A stretch of 11,375 bases of DNA from Candidatus Bathyarchaeota archaeon. Lineage in GTDB: Archaea > Thermoproteota > Bathyarchaeia > RBG-16-48-13 > GCA-020355125. The stretch lies in NCBI GenBank assembly GCA_026014905.1, contig JAOZHK010000272.1:1-11375 (forward strand), given 5' to 3'. Made by a program: the position numbers and the translations under genes. Every line of letters starts with the position of its first letter. The stretch's first letter is position 1. Below, piece by piece: positions 1 to 5,415 of this stretch. The notes below the pieces were generated by a model. That model was not told where the DNA came from. It was given only the letters and a program-made list of their open reading frames with translations, and did not search any database.

Positions 1-60
1 ACGCAGACGACGCCATGGTCTATTATTGAGCAGTCATAATATCTTGGCAGAAGCGTCACT

Positions 61-93
61 ACTTATTAATATCCTCATCAACTAACTACAAGT
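61..93 (+). promoter_or_regulatory. Archaeal TATA-type promoter of the ArsR-like gene
   Basis: An A/T-rich box, cttattaatat (62-72), is centred about 26 bases before the ATG at 94. In archaea the TATA box sits about 26 bases upstream of the transcription start, so this spacing predicts a leaderless mRNA beginning at or next to the start codon. No Shine-Dalgarno sequence lies in front of the ATG, which agrees. This is inferred from pattern and spacing only. Confidence 0.55.
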
Positions 94-390
94 ATGGGAC
101 TTACGAATGATGAGGTTACCGGACGGCTCGCCACCATTTTTCAGGCGTTAGGCAATGAAACGCGCCTCAAAGCCCTGATGCTGATTAAAGACACCAAACG
201 CCCCCTCCACATTAAAGCGGTCTCCAATGCCTTACAAATTGAGTATGCCGCGCTCTACCGTCACGTCAAAATGCTCCAGCGCAGCGGATTACTGGAAACA
301 TTCGAAGTGGGGCGATCACAGGTTCTCGCGCTTAAACAGCACGAAGCGGTGAATCAATTATTACAAATAGCCCAGAAAATAAGTGAATAA
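94..390 (+). CDS. ArsR-family winged-helix transcriptional regulator
   Basis: A 98-residue DNA-binding protein that is almost entirely one winged-helix domain. The N-terminal helix carries the ArsR signature (A-L-G-N-E-T-R-L-K-A-L, residues about 18-28). A helix-turn-helix follows, with the likely recognition helix around residues 48-61 (Y-A-A-L-Y-R-H-V-K-M-L), then the wing (L-L-E-T-F-E-V-G-R, about 66-74). Length matches one-domain ArsR proteins. No paired Cys metal-sensing motif is present, so metal sensing is unlikely and the ligand is unknown. The gene has its own TATA-like promoter and is probably leaderless. It ends 105 bases before an ECF-transporter S component, with a perfect palindrome between them, so control of that transporter is a reasonable inference. 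The family call is firm; the target is not. Confidence 0.87.
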   Translation: MGLTNDEVTGRLATIFQALGNETRLKALMLIKDTKRPLHIKAVSNALQIEYAALYRHVKMLQRSGLLETFEVGRSQVLALKQHEAVNQLLQIAQKISE

Positions 391-400
391 ATCCATCGCG

Positions 401-414
401 TTATCTATAGATAA
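401..414. promoter_or_regulatory. Perfect 14-bp palindrome, candidate operator
   Basis: TTATCTATAGATAA is identical to its own reverse complement. It begins 10 bases after the stop codon of the ArsR-type gene and lies about 27 bases upstream of the TATA-like box at 441-448 that should drive the ECF S component gene. Winged-helix dimers such as ArsR proteins bind A/T-rich palindromes of this kind, so this is a candidate binding site for the adjacent regulator. The link is inferred from position and symmetry. Confidence 0.5.
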
Positions 415-435
415 TTATTCGCTATTCTTCGCAAA

Positions 436-495
436 TCCATAAATATAAGTATATGTTCTTAGAGTTTCATTGCATCCATTCTGGATGTATCCGAA
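436..495 (+). promoter_or_regulatory. Promoter and short hairpin leader of the ECF S component gene
   Basis: A TATA-like box, aaatataagtatat (441-454), predicts a start of transcription near 468-475 and therefore a leader of roughly 20-28 bases before the ATG at 496. The leader contains a compact inverted repeat: TGCATCCA (471-478), a three-base loop ttc, and TGGATGTA (482-489). It is perfect except for one G-U pair. It could be an RNA hairpin in the leader or a second protein-binding site at the transcription start. It is too small to be a known riboswitch class. Confidence 0.4.
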
Positions 496-1029
496 ATGAA
501 GCTCAATACTCGTCAACTCGCGATTGCCAGCCTCCTCGGCGCGCTTTCCATTATCAGCGAACTGGCGCCCGGCCCTCCCTTCGACATTCAATTTCCCCTC
601 TATCCCCGCGTCTCGTGGGACCTCACCGGCATCCCCATGATGATCAGCCTCCTACTCTATGGACCCACCACGAGCCTATACACAACACTCGTCGGTTGTT
701 CAGTCCTCATGTTACGCAATCCCACAGGCGGCCTCTTTAAGCTGATTGCTGAACTTGCGACCATTCTCCCTTACAGCATTCTCTCAAAAGGCATCGTCCT
801 CCGCTCCACCCTAGCGACAGCATCCCGAGTCCTCGTCATGACCCTGACCAACTATGTCTTGCTCCAAGTGTTCTACAGCATTCCCGAATCTGTTGTGATA
901 GGACTCTTGCCGGTTCTCGCAGCGTTCAACATCAGCCAAGCCCTTATCAATATCGTGCCGTCCCTCATGATCACCGACAGAATACGTCAACGAGCAAGTG
1001 CGATCATCCATCAAGTTACAGGAAGCTAA
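496..1029 (+). CDS. ECF-transporter S component (substrate-binding membrane subunit)
   Basis: A 177-residue, strongly hydrophobic protein with about five to six membrane segments (roughly residues 8-24, 45-70 in two passes, 83-100, 108-126, 130-160). Length, topology and the loop pattern P-P-F-D-I-Q-F-P-L-Y-P followed by W-D-L-T-G-I-P resemble RibU-like S components of energy-coupling factor transporters, which bind a vitamin or related small molecule and share an ATPase module encoded elsewhere. No EcfA or EcfT gene is in the window, so this would be an orphan S subunit (group II arrangement). The G-G-L-F-K-L-I-A-E stretch (about 78-86) is typical of the family core. The substrate cannot be read from the sequence. 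The start at 496 fits the promoter and gives a short cytoplasmic N-terminus before the first membrane helix. The upstream ArsR-type gene is a likely regulator. Confidence 0.72.
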   Translation: MKLNTRQLAIASLLGALSIISELAPGPPFDIQFPLYPRVSWDLTGIPMMISLLLYGPTTSLYTTLVGCSVLMLRNPTGGLFKLIAELATILPYSILSKGIVLRSTLATASRVLVMTLTNYVLLQVFYSIPESVVIGLLPVLAAFNISQALINIVPSLMITDRIRQRASAIIHQVTGS

Positions 1030-1045
1030 CTGGCTCGGTGCCAGT
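1029..1045 (+). terminator. Stem-loop at the 3' end of the ECF S component gene
   Basis: ACTGGC (1029-1034), loop tcggt, GCCAGT (1040-1045) forms a perfect 6-bp hairpin that begins on the last base of the stop codon. Only a weak T-rich stretch (agttgttt) follows, so it is not a convincing bacterial-type terminator; it may mark or protect the mRNA 3' end. The right arm could also pair with CTGGCAC at 1087-1093. Confidence 0.3.
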
Positions 1046-1103
1046 AGTTGTTTGATGACGACTTTACGAATTCTCCACAACCCTAGCTGGCACGGACAAA
1101 AAC

Positions 1104-1201
1104 AGGAGAAGGTTTACGTATTTAAGCAACATTCTCCTCATCTGAAGTAATCACGCAGCATCCAAACATCATACAGATATCAATGCATTACGGAGAACGC
1201 C
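1104..1201 (+). promoter_or_regulatory. Promoter and RBS of the shikimate kinase gene, with inverted repeat around the TATA-like box
   Basis: A TATA-like box, gtatttaag (1118-1126), would start transcription near 1148-1150, leaving a leader of about 50 bases. A Shine-Dalgarno-like GGAG (1192-1195) sits six bases before the ATG at 1202 and supports that start. The TATA-like box is bracketed by a perfect 7-bp inverted repeat, AGGAGAA (1104-1110) and TTCTCCT (1132-1138), with 21 bases between the arms. This arrangement could let a repressor block TBP/TFB; that role is inferred. Confidence 0.4.
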
Positions 1202-1726
1202 ATGAAGATCGTGTTAATTGGTCCGCGAGGATCAGGTAAAACCGCCGTCGCGAAACGGCTCGCTCAACGCCTGCAACTCAAACGTATCGACATGGATACT
1301 ATAGTTGAACATAAAGCCGGGATGACCGTTTCCGCCTTAGTAAGCTGCTTTGGCTGGGACCGTTTTCGCGAAATGGAAAGCGCTGTCGCTGCCGATCTCG
1401 CGGAGTGCGACGACTGCGTGATCGATACAGGGGGCGGCGTCGTGGTACACGCAGCCAACACCGCGCATTTAAAGCGCAATGGCATTGTGATCCTTTTAAT
1501 GGCGGACGCCACGACGCTGATCAATAGAATTAAAAACAACACATCACGTCCTGCACTCACCCCAACTAAATCGTTCACTGAGGAAATGCTTAACGTACTC
1601 GCGGCTCGCCAAGCTCTGTACGAGGCTGCAGCAGATTATACCGTTGACACCTCGAATCGAGCCCTCGACCAAGTTGTGGATGACATAATCAATTACCTCA
1701 GTACGATTACGCGAAATGCTGCGTAA
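1202..1726 (+). CDS. aroK: Shikimate kinase, bacterial AroK type
   Basis: Shikimate kinase phosphorylates shikimate with ATP to shikimate 3-phosphate, the fifth step of the chorismate pathway. The 174-residue length matches the AroK family and its landmarks appear in order: P-loop G-P-R-G-S-G-K-T (7-14); D-M-D (30-32), carrying the shikimate/Mg-binding Asp; F-R-E-M-E (55-59), with the shikimate-binding Arg; T-G-G-G (76-79); the lid Arg in R-P-A-L (116-119); and R-Q-A-L-Y (136-140), with the second substrate Arg. An alternative small-molecule kinase of the same fold is less likely because all these substrate-binding positions are present. Most archaea use an unrelated GHMP-type shikimate kinase, so a bacterial-type enzyme here suggests lateral acquisition. 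No other aromatic-pathway gene is in the window. It ends two bases before the stop codon of the convergent gene. Confidence 0.83.
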   Translation: MKIVLIGPRGSGKTAVAKRLAQRLQLKRIDMDTIVEHKAGMTVSALVSCFGWDRFREMESAVAADLAECDDCVIDTGGGVVVHAANTAHLKRNGIVILLMADATTLINRIKNNTSRPALTPTKSFTEEMLNVLAARQALYEAAADYTVDTSNRALDQVVDDIINYLSTITRNAA

Positions 1727-1735
1727 AGCTAGCTT
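1726..1735. repeat. 10-bp palindrome spanning the junction of two convergent genes
   Basis: AAGCTAGCTT is perfectly self-complementary. It includes the last base of the plus-strand TAA (1724-1726) and all of the minus-strand TAG (complement of 1729-1731), so the two coding regions meet inside it. GCTAGC-based tracts recur at 2998-3009 and 5367-5376. Confidence 0.6.
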
Positions 1736-2811
1736 ACCGCGCTATTCGAGACATAGTGAATAGTCGGAATTCCCACAAGGAGTTTAAACCACATCGTCAC
1801 GATCCGTACCAAGATCGTGATCGTGGCACTCACAGCCGGCAGGACTCCGAGCGCAGTATATAAGGCCGTCATCGCGATCTCGATCACCCCAACTTCTCCT
1901 GGGATCCCCACGGGGATCGTTTGCAGTGCATCAATGATGGAAAACACCACAATGATTGCACTTAGCGGGACATCCACATTGAGGGCGACTAATGCAAAAT
2001 ACGTAATAGAGAGGTTGAGAAGCCACGCCATGACGGAGAAGCCCACGGGAATAATGAGTGTCCACGAGCGTTCCCGTAGCAGGTGAAACCCTTCATGAAA
2101 TGCATCCAAGACACTTCGCGCCTTCGGCGTCAAATCATCGAGATCCAATCGGCCACGCGTCACAAACCCTAGAATCCGCAAGAGGGCGTTCACGACACGC
2201 CACGCGAGCGTCTTCCGAAACGAGACCAATACAAACAACAGCAGAGAAAACGAGGCACCCAGAATCATAACGACGATTAAACTCGCGAGAGGTTGGGAGA
2301 CACCATAATTCAATTCAAATAGGATCGAGCCTCCAATAAGCCCAATTAAGCTAATGCCGGTATAAATGATCCGATGACTCAGAATCGAGGTCACAATACG
2401 CCCCGTACTATTATTCACCGACCGCGCTCCCGCACCATTCAGAGAACGATTCATGAGATACACCCGCGCGATCTCCCCACTCACGGACTCCGCCGGAACG
2501 AGGATATCCACCAGATGACCGATCCACATAAACGAGAAAATATTCCGAAACGTCGACTTGATCTTGAGATTGTCGAGAATATTCCACCAGGTCAACGAGT
2601 GAAACAGCATATTCGCGACAGCAGCACCAAACGCGAGCAGGTATAACCCAAGATCTGCAGATTGAAGTGCGCTGATGATCGCGCCTACATCCGTATAAAA
2701 AAACAGAAACACGAAATACGCGCTAATACCCACAATTAATACAAGCAAGGATTTTTTAGTAAGGTAACGACGTTCCTGAATTCGTTCTGTCAGGCCCATT
2801 CTCGTCCACAT
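1729..2811 (-). CDS. UPF0104 / LPG-synthase-TM-like (flippase-like) membrane protein
   Basis: A 360-residue polytopic membrane protein of the UPF0104 family, the domain that in bacterial MprF forms the lysyl-phosphatidylglycerol flippase part and in archaea is often encoded alone next to envelope or glycan genes. About eight membrane segments are visible (roughly 21-40, 55-75, 93-107, 146-165, 175-198, 250-275, 282-300, 328-350). Family landmarks are present: V-P-A-E-S-V-S-G-E-I-A-R (105-116) and I-P-V-G-I-P-G-E-V-G-V-I-E (299-311). It lacks the soluble aminoacyl-transferase domain of MprF, so it probably moves a lipid-linked substrate that is not identified here. The first Met is used; Met5 is an alternative. 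A TATA-like box on the minus strand (complement of cataatacta, 2856-2865) predicts a short leader. No partner gene is in the window. Confidence 0.8.
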   Translation of the reverse strand: MWTRMGLTERIQERRYLTKKSLLVLIVGISAYFVFLFFYTDVGAIISALQSADLGLYLLAFGAAVANMLFHSLTWWNILDNLKIKSTFRNIFSFMWIGHLVDILVPAESVSGEIARVYLMNRSLNGAGARSVNNSTGRIVTSILSHRIIYTGISLIGLIGGSILFELNYGVSQPLASLIVVMILGASFSLLLFVLVSFRKTLAWRVVNALLRILGFVTRGRLDLDDLTPKARSVLDAFHEGFHLLRERSWTLIIPVGFSVMAWLLNLSITYFALVALNVDVPLSAIIVVFSIIDALQTIPVGIPGEVGVIEIAMTALYTALGVLPAVSATITILVRIVTMWFKLLVGIPTIHYVSNSAVS

Positions 2812-3129
2812 TTACCATTGATAGCTCTGTTCACAATCATGCAGGATGATCACAGCATAATACTAATCGTTTTCTCGGTCTCTGTTTCTACTATTGTGTT
2901 GGACGATTAATGGTATTTAAGGACAGTGAAAACGGTATTCTTAATGAAAAGCAGAAACTGGTATCCACCTTAACCCTTACATGCGTTGCTTTTTTCCAGC
3001 TAGCTAGCTTGAGACATTCTGGGACATACTATGCATTCGTGGACGGTAGATCATCAGCGAATCAGTGTTCATCAACCATTTTGATGAGGAAGTTTAAAAG
3101 CACCCGTGAGGCACACACTAAAATGGGGT
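2812..3129. other. 318-base intergenic region between divergent genes
   Basis: It contains the minus-strand TATA-like box for the UPF0104 gene (2856-2865), a T6 run (2990-2995), a 12-bp palindrome AGCTAGCTAGCT (2998-3009), and a TATA-like gtttaaaag (3092-3100) for the zinc-ribbon gene. An open frame from 2910 to 3173 crosses it, but it resembles no family, has no clear promoter and overlaps the zinc-ribbon gene, so I regard the region as non-coding. Confidence 0.45.
2998..3009. repeat. 12-bp (AGCT)3 palindrome
   Basis: AGCTAGCTAGCT is perfectly self-complementary and lies in the intergenic region directly after a T6 run (2990-2995). It is the longest of three GCTAGC-based palindromes in the window, all between genes or at gene ends. 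Function unknown. Confidence 0.5.
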
Positions 3130-3459
3130 ATGAGAGTGTACTGTTGGAAATGTGGGCAAGAAGTGCAAGATGAAGTCAATTATTGTTCAAGCTGTGGGGC
3201 CGCATTACACACTATACGTGAAGAATATACGGTCGCAGGTGATGACCTGATCGCTCGAGTGAAAGAACTTATTCATGAAGGCAATGTCACACGGATTATC
3301 GTCCAAAATGAATCAGGTGAAACGCTTCTGGAAATCCCTGCAACAATCGGGGTCATCGGCGCCATTGTAGCACCCTGGATGGCAGCCCTTGGCGTCATTG
3401 CAGCCCTTGCAACTCGCTGCAAAATCATTGTGATAAAAAAGGAAACTGCACCGAGTTAA
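3130..3459 (+). CDS. Zinc-ribbon plus DUF4342 protein
   Basis: A 109-residue protein. The N-terminus is a zinc ribbon with Cys5-x2-Cys8 and Cys19-x2-Cys22 (Y-C-W-K-C-G and Y-C-S-S-C-G). A DUF4342-like segment follows (about residues 38-103): D-L-I-A-R-V-K-E-L-I-H-E-G-N-V, then I-I-V-Q-N-E-S-G-E-T-L-L-E-I-P and a hydrophobic glycine-rich stretch (G-V-I-G-A-I-V-A-P-W) that may be a membrane-associated helix pair. The biochemical role of DUF4342 is unknown. The ATG at 3130 is preferred over an upstream GTG at 3106: it puts the Cys pair at the usual distance from the N-terminus, and the TATA-like box (3092-3100) predicts transcription starting near 3122, downstream of the GTG. It converges on the 98-aa minus-strand gene. 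Confidence 0.75.
   Translation: MRVYCWKCGQEVQDEVNYCSSCGAALHTIREEYTVAGDDLIARVKELIHEGNVTRIIVQNESGETLLEIPATIGVIGAIVAPWMAALGVIAALATRCKIIVIKKETAPS
3431..3440 (-). terminator. Oligo-T run downstream of the 98-aa minus-strand gene
   Basis: Read on the minus strand, 3435-3440 gives TTTTTT about 45 bases after the stop codon of the minus-strand gene ending at 3485. Archaeal RNA polymerase terminates at such oligo-T runs in the non-template strand. The run lies inside the 3' end of the opposing zinc-ribbon gene. Weak single-motif evidence. Confidence 0.3.
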
Positions 3460-3466
3460 TTTCCTC

Positions 3467-3480
3467 ACGCGCGCGCGCGT
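3467..3480. repeat. 14-bp alternating CG palindrome
   Basis: ACGCGCGCGCGCGT is a perfect palindrome made of alternating purine and pyrimidine, a classical Z-DNA-prone sequence. It fills most of the 25-base gap between two convergent stop codons (3459 on the plus strand, 3485 on the minus strand). Related CG tracts occur at 6122-6133 and 11101-11109, also between genes. Function unknown; a role in separating converging transcription is a guess. Confidence 0.6.
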
Positions 3481-3484
3481 CGGT

Positions 3485-3781
3485 TCAAAGAGTGGATAAA
3501 ATATCTTCAAGAATATTAAAGGCTTCACTTTTCGTGAATTTATATTTCAACAAGAGCAATGTAAGGATTAGTCCTTGTAGTTGAGGAATGTGAACGTCGT
3601 CATACTTGGTGATATCAGATAGCAGATGCTTCAGTAAGGCTTTTTGCTTCGAGACACTGTGAACTGAATGATCCAGCAACGTCCGAATGTCTTCCTTGAC
3701 ACTGGCTTGATCCAGCACTTTCTTCATATCTTCATAAAGGGTTTCAGGAACCGTCAGAGTCTTCACACCGTTCTGCGTCAT
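3485..3781 (-). CDS. Uncharacterised 98-aa protein
   Basis: I do not recognise this protein. It begins with a short strand-helix segment (V-K-T-L-T-V-P-E-T-L-Y-E-D-M-K-K-V-L, about 6-23) that resembles the start of ribbon-helix-helix or antitoxin-type DNA-binding domains. The rest is predicted all-helical and ends in leucine-rich helices (G-L-I-L-T-L-L-L-L-K-Y, about 70-80). The ATG at 3781 is preferred over the TTG at 3790. A TATA-like ttaatatttt on the minus strand (3815-3824) would start transcription near 3794, consistent with either. A DNA-binding role is possible but unproved, and no toxin partner is adjacent. Confidence 0.5.
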   Translation of the reverse strand: MTQNGVKTLTVPETLYEDMKKVLDQASVKEDIRTLLDHSVHSVSKQKALLKHLLSDITKYDDVHIPQLQGLILTLLLLKYKFTKSEAFNILEDILSTL

Positions 3782-4142
3782 GCTTCTCAAGCTACTAACT
3801 ACACGAAGGAGAAGAAAATATTAACGAAGCGCCAATCTTGATTCAAGGACCGGATTTCAAAACACAACAAGAAGATCACTCTCGCCCTTTCCAAGGAAAG
3901 CGACTCGCTCGTTAATTTTCAAGTCTCTACGAACAAGCCTCGCTCCTATACACATTACCTCACAGAATATAACTCTTTAAATAAGTCGGAAACTTAACGA
4001 CTCATCTTCACTTGATCTATAGCCCAATAGCAGACCATTGAATCAAATGTTGTGAGTGCGAAATAGCACAATAAATACGCAACTTGCGTCGGAACTTGTC
4101 CGGAACAACCTCCAAACCACTCTTGCAAGCGAGAAGAAATTA
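3782..4142. other. 361-base intergenic region between divergent genes
   Basis: It holds the minus-strand TATA-like box (3815-3824), a small inverted repeat CTTTCC-aa-GGAAAG (3887-3900), an A/T-rich stretch gaatataactctttaaataa (about 3965-3984) and a closer TATA-like aataaata (4070-4077) that would give the downstream permease gene a leader of about 40 bases. No credible protein or RNA gene was seen. If the GTG at 4056 is the true permease start, the region is 274 bases. Confidence 0.4.
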
Positions 4143-5357
4143 ATGGCGACGAAAAACTCGTATCCACGTGTCTACTATGAGATGATGATTATCGGGTTCT
4201 CATTTATCCTAGGCATGGGTTTTTCTCGATCCTTTCTCCCGATACTCGCAAATCAGTTGGATCCTTCGGGAGTACTGGTAGGTTCAGTGACATCTGCATG
4301 GTTTCTCGCACGAATCTTTATTGAACTACCCTCTGGCATCCTCTCCGCTCGATTGGGTCGACGAAAACTCCTGATCACAGGGCTCTGTTTCGGCACCGTC
4401 GGAGCTTTGTTATGCGCTATCGCACCCACGATTTATGTATTAATTCTAGGTCGCGCTATTTGGGGCTTAGGGGCTGGGCTTTTTTTCACAAATAGCACCG
4501 CCTTGATTCTCGATCTTTTTGCCTCGTCAGTGAGGGGACGAGCTGTCGGGACGTTTCGCGGCATTGAATTCTCAGGAAGTTTCGTTGGGACTCCGATTGG
4601 AGCCTTCCTTGCAGCGTTTTTAAGTTTTCGTAGTATTTTCTACATCACTTTCGCCCTCACGTTGGGAACGTTGATCATCGCGGTGCTCTCAAGAGGGTTG
4701 AAGCATGAAATTCGCTCCCCGCGCTTGCCCTCATCACGTTTACCGATCTTCAAAACGATTATTGGGCTGTTGCAGAATCGTCGGGTCCTTGTCATTTGTT
4801 TTGGTACATTCTCAAGAATGTTCGTGATGCAAGGCGTTATGTCTACGGTCTTTCAACTCTATCTCCATCAGCAATTATCATTTAGTGTCGAAGTCATCGG
4901 TATCATCATGAGCGCTCGGACAGCGGGACTCATTCTAGCCACCATCTTTGCTGGATATTTATCCGATCGATTTGGCCGCGAACCGGTGATTATTGGAGGA
5001 TTCCTAATCACCAGCCTCTGTTTAGTATTGTATACGAGCATCACTCCCTTTGAGGGCATTTTACTCCTAGGTATCGTGGATGGCTGGGGGTCAGGAATGG
5101 TCTCAACGACTTTGATGGTGTTACTCTCAGATTTAGTTACCCCCCATCTAATTGGCGGGGCCATAGGGCTCTATCGAACCTTTATGGACTTTGGCGGCAT
5201 CATTGGCCCCATTGTCGTCATGTATCTCTTCACCGGCATCGGGGTTTATGTTCCATTCTATATCGCTGCTGGTCTCTTTCTCATCAACCTCGCTCTGATT
5301 CAATGGACAAAGACACCAAGGTCTCACGGCGTCAACAATGAACGTACGCCAGTATAG
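4143..5357 (+). CDS. MFS permease, probable exporter
   Basis: A major facilitator superfamily transporter of 404 residues from this start, with about twelve hydrophobic segments in two halves. The cytoplasmic loop after segment 2 carries the MFS motif A (G-I-L-S-A-R-L-G-R-R-K, about 65-75), and its repeat in the second half is clear (G-Y-L-S-D-R-F-G-R-E-P, about 271-281). R-A-I-W-G-L-G-A-G (104-112) matches the conserved fourth-segment motif. The overall pattern fits the drug-efflux type, but the substrate is unknown. The ATG at 4143 gives the usual short N-tail before the first membrane helix. A GTG at 4056 in the same frame would add 29 polar residues, and the TATA-like box at 4070-4077 lies downstream of it. 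The next gene starts 58 bases later with its own promoter, so this is probably transcribed alone. Confidence 0.85.
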   Translation: MATKNSYPRVYYEMMIIGFSFILGMGFSRSFLPILANQLDPSGVLVGSVTSAWFLARIFIELPSGILSARLGRRKLLITGLCFGTVGALLCAIAPTIYVLILGRAIWGLGAGLFFTNSTALILDLFASSVRGRAVGTFRGIEFSGSFVGTPIGAFLAAFLSFRSIFYITFALTLGTLIIAVLSRGLKHEIRSPRLPSSRLPIFKTIIGLLQNRRVLVICFGTFSRMFVMQGVMSTVFQLYLHQQLSFSVEVIGIIMSARTAGLILATIFAGYLSDRFGREPVIIGGFLITSLCLVLYTSITPFEGILLLGIVDGWGSGMVSTTLMVLLSDLVTPHLIGGAIGLYRTFMDFGGIIGPIVVMYLFTGIGVYVPFYIAAGLFLINLALIQWTKTPRSHGVNNERTPV

Positions 5358-5366
5358 AAGCGTATA

Positions 5367-5376
5367 GCTAGCTAGC
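5367..5376. repeat. 10-bp GCTAGC-type palindrome
   Basis: GCTAGCTAGC is perfectly self-complementary and lies 10 bases after the stop codon of the MFS gene. It touches the left arm of the inverted repeat around the next promoter. It is one of three GCTAGC-based palindromes in the window. Confidence 0.45.
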
Positions 5377-5402
5377 GAGGAATGCGCTTATTAAACCTCG
5401 CT
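5374..5402 (+). promoter_or_regulatory. Promoter of the 223-aa gene, bracketed by an inverted repeat
   Basis: A TATA-like box, gcttattaaa (5386-5395), is centred about 25 bases before the ATG at 5416, which predicts a leaderless mRNA. It is flanked by a perfect 7-bp inverted repeat, AGCGAGG (5374-5380) and CCTCGCT (5396-5402), separated by 15 bases. Either a regulator binds both sides of the box, or the repeat forms a hairpin at the 3' end of the upstream MFS transcript. Confidence 0.45.
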
Positions 5403-5415
5403 TCTATGTGTTTCT

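Noticed and set aside
453..740. 95-codon frame overlapping the ECF S component
   Set aside because: Its product is Pro/Arg/His-rich and resembles a shadow of the recognised membrane protein in another frame.
811..1080. Minus-strand frame opposite the ECF gene
   Set aside because: No family resemblance, and it is opposite a well-supported gene.
3106..3129. GTG start giving the zinc-ribbon protein eight extra residues
   Set aside because: It lies upstream of the transcription start predicted from the TATA-like box at 3092-3100, and the ATG at 3130 places the first Cys pair normally.
2910..3173. 87-codon open frame upstream of the zinc-ribbon gene
   Set aside because: Low-complexity composition, no domain, no convincing promoter, and it overlaps the zinc-ribbon coding region in another frame.
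3837..3900. Small inverted repeats CTTGA-t-TCAAG and CTTTCC-aa-GGAAAG
   Set aside because: Short, unrelated to promoter elements and likely to occur by chance in a 361-base gap.
4056..4142. GTG start extending the MFS permease by 29 polar residues
   Set aside because: A TATA-like box lies inside the extension and no RBS precedes the GTG; the ATG at 4143 gives the usual short N-tail. Not fully excluded.
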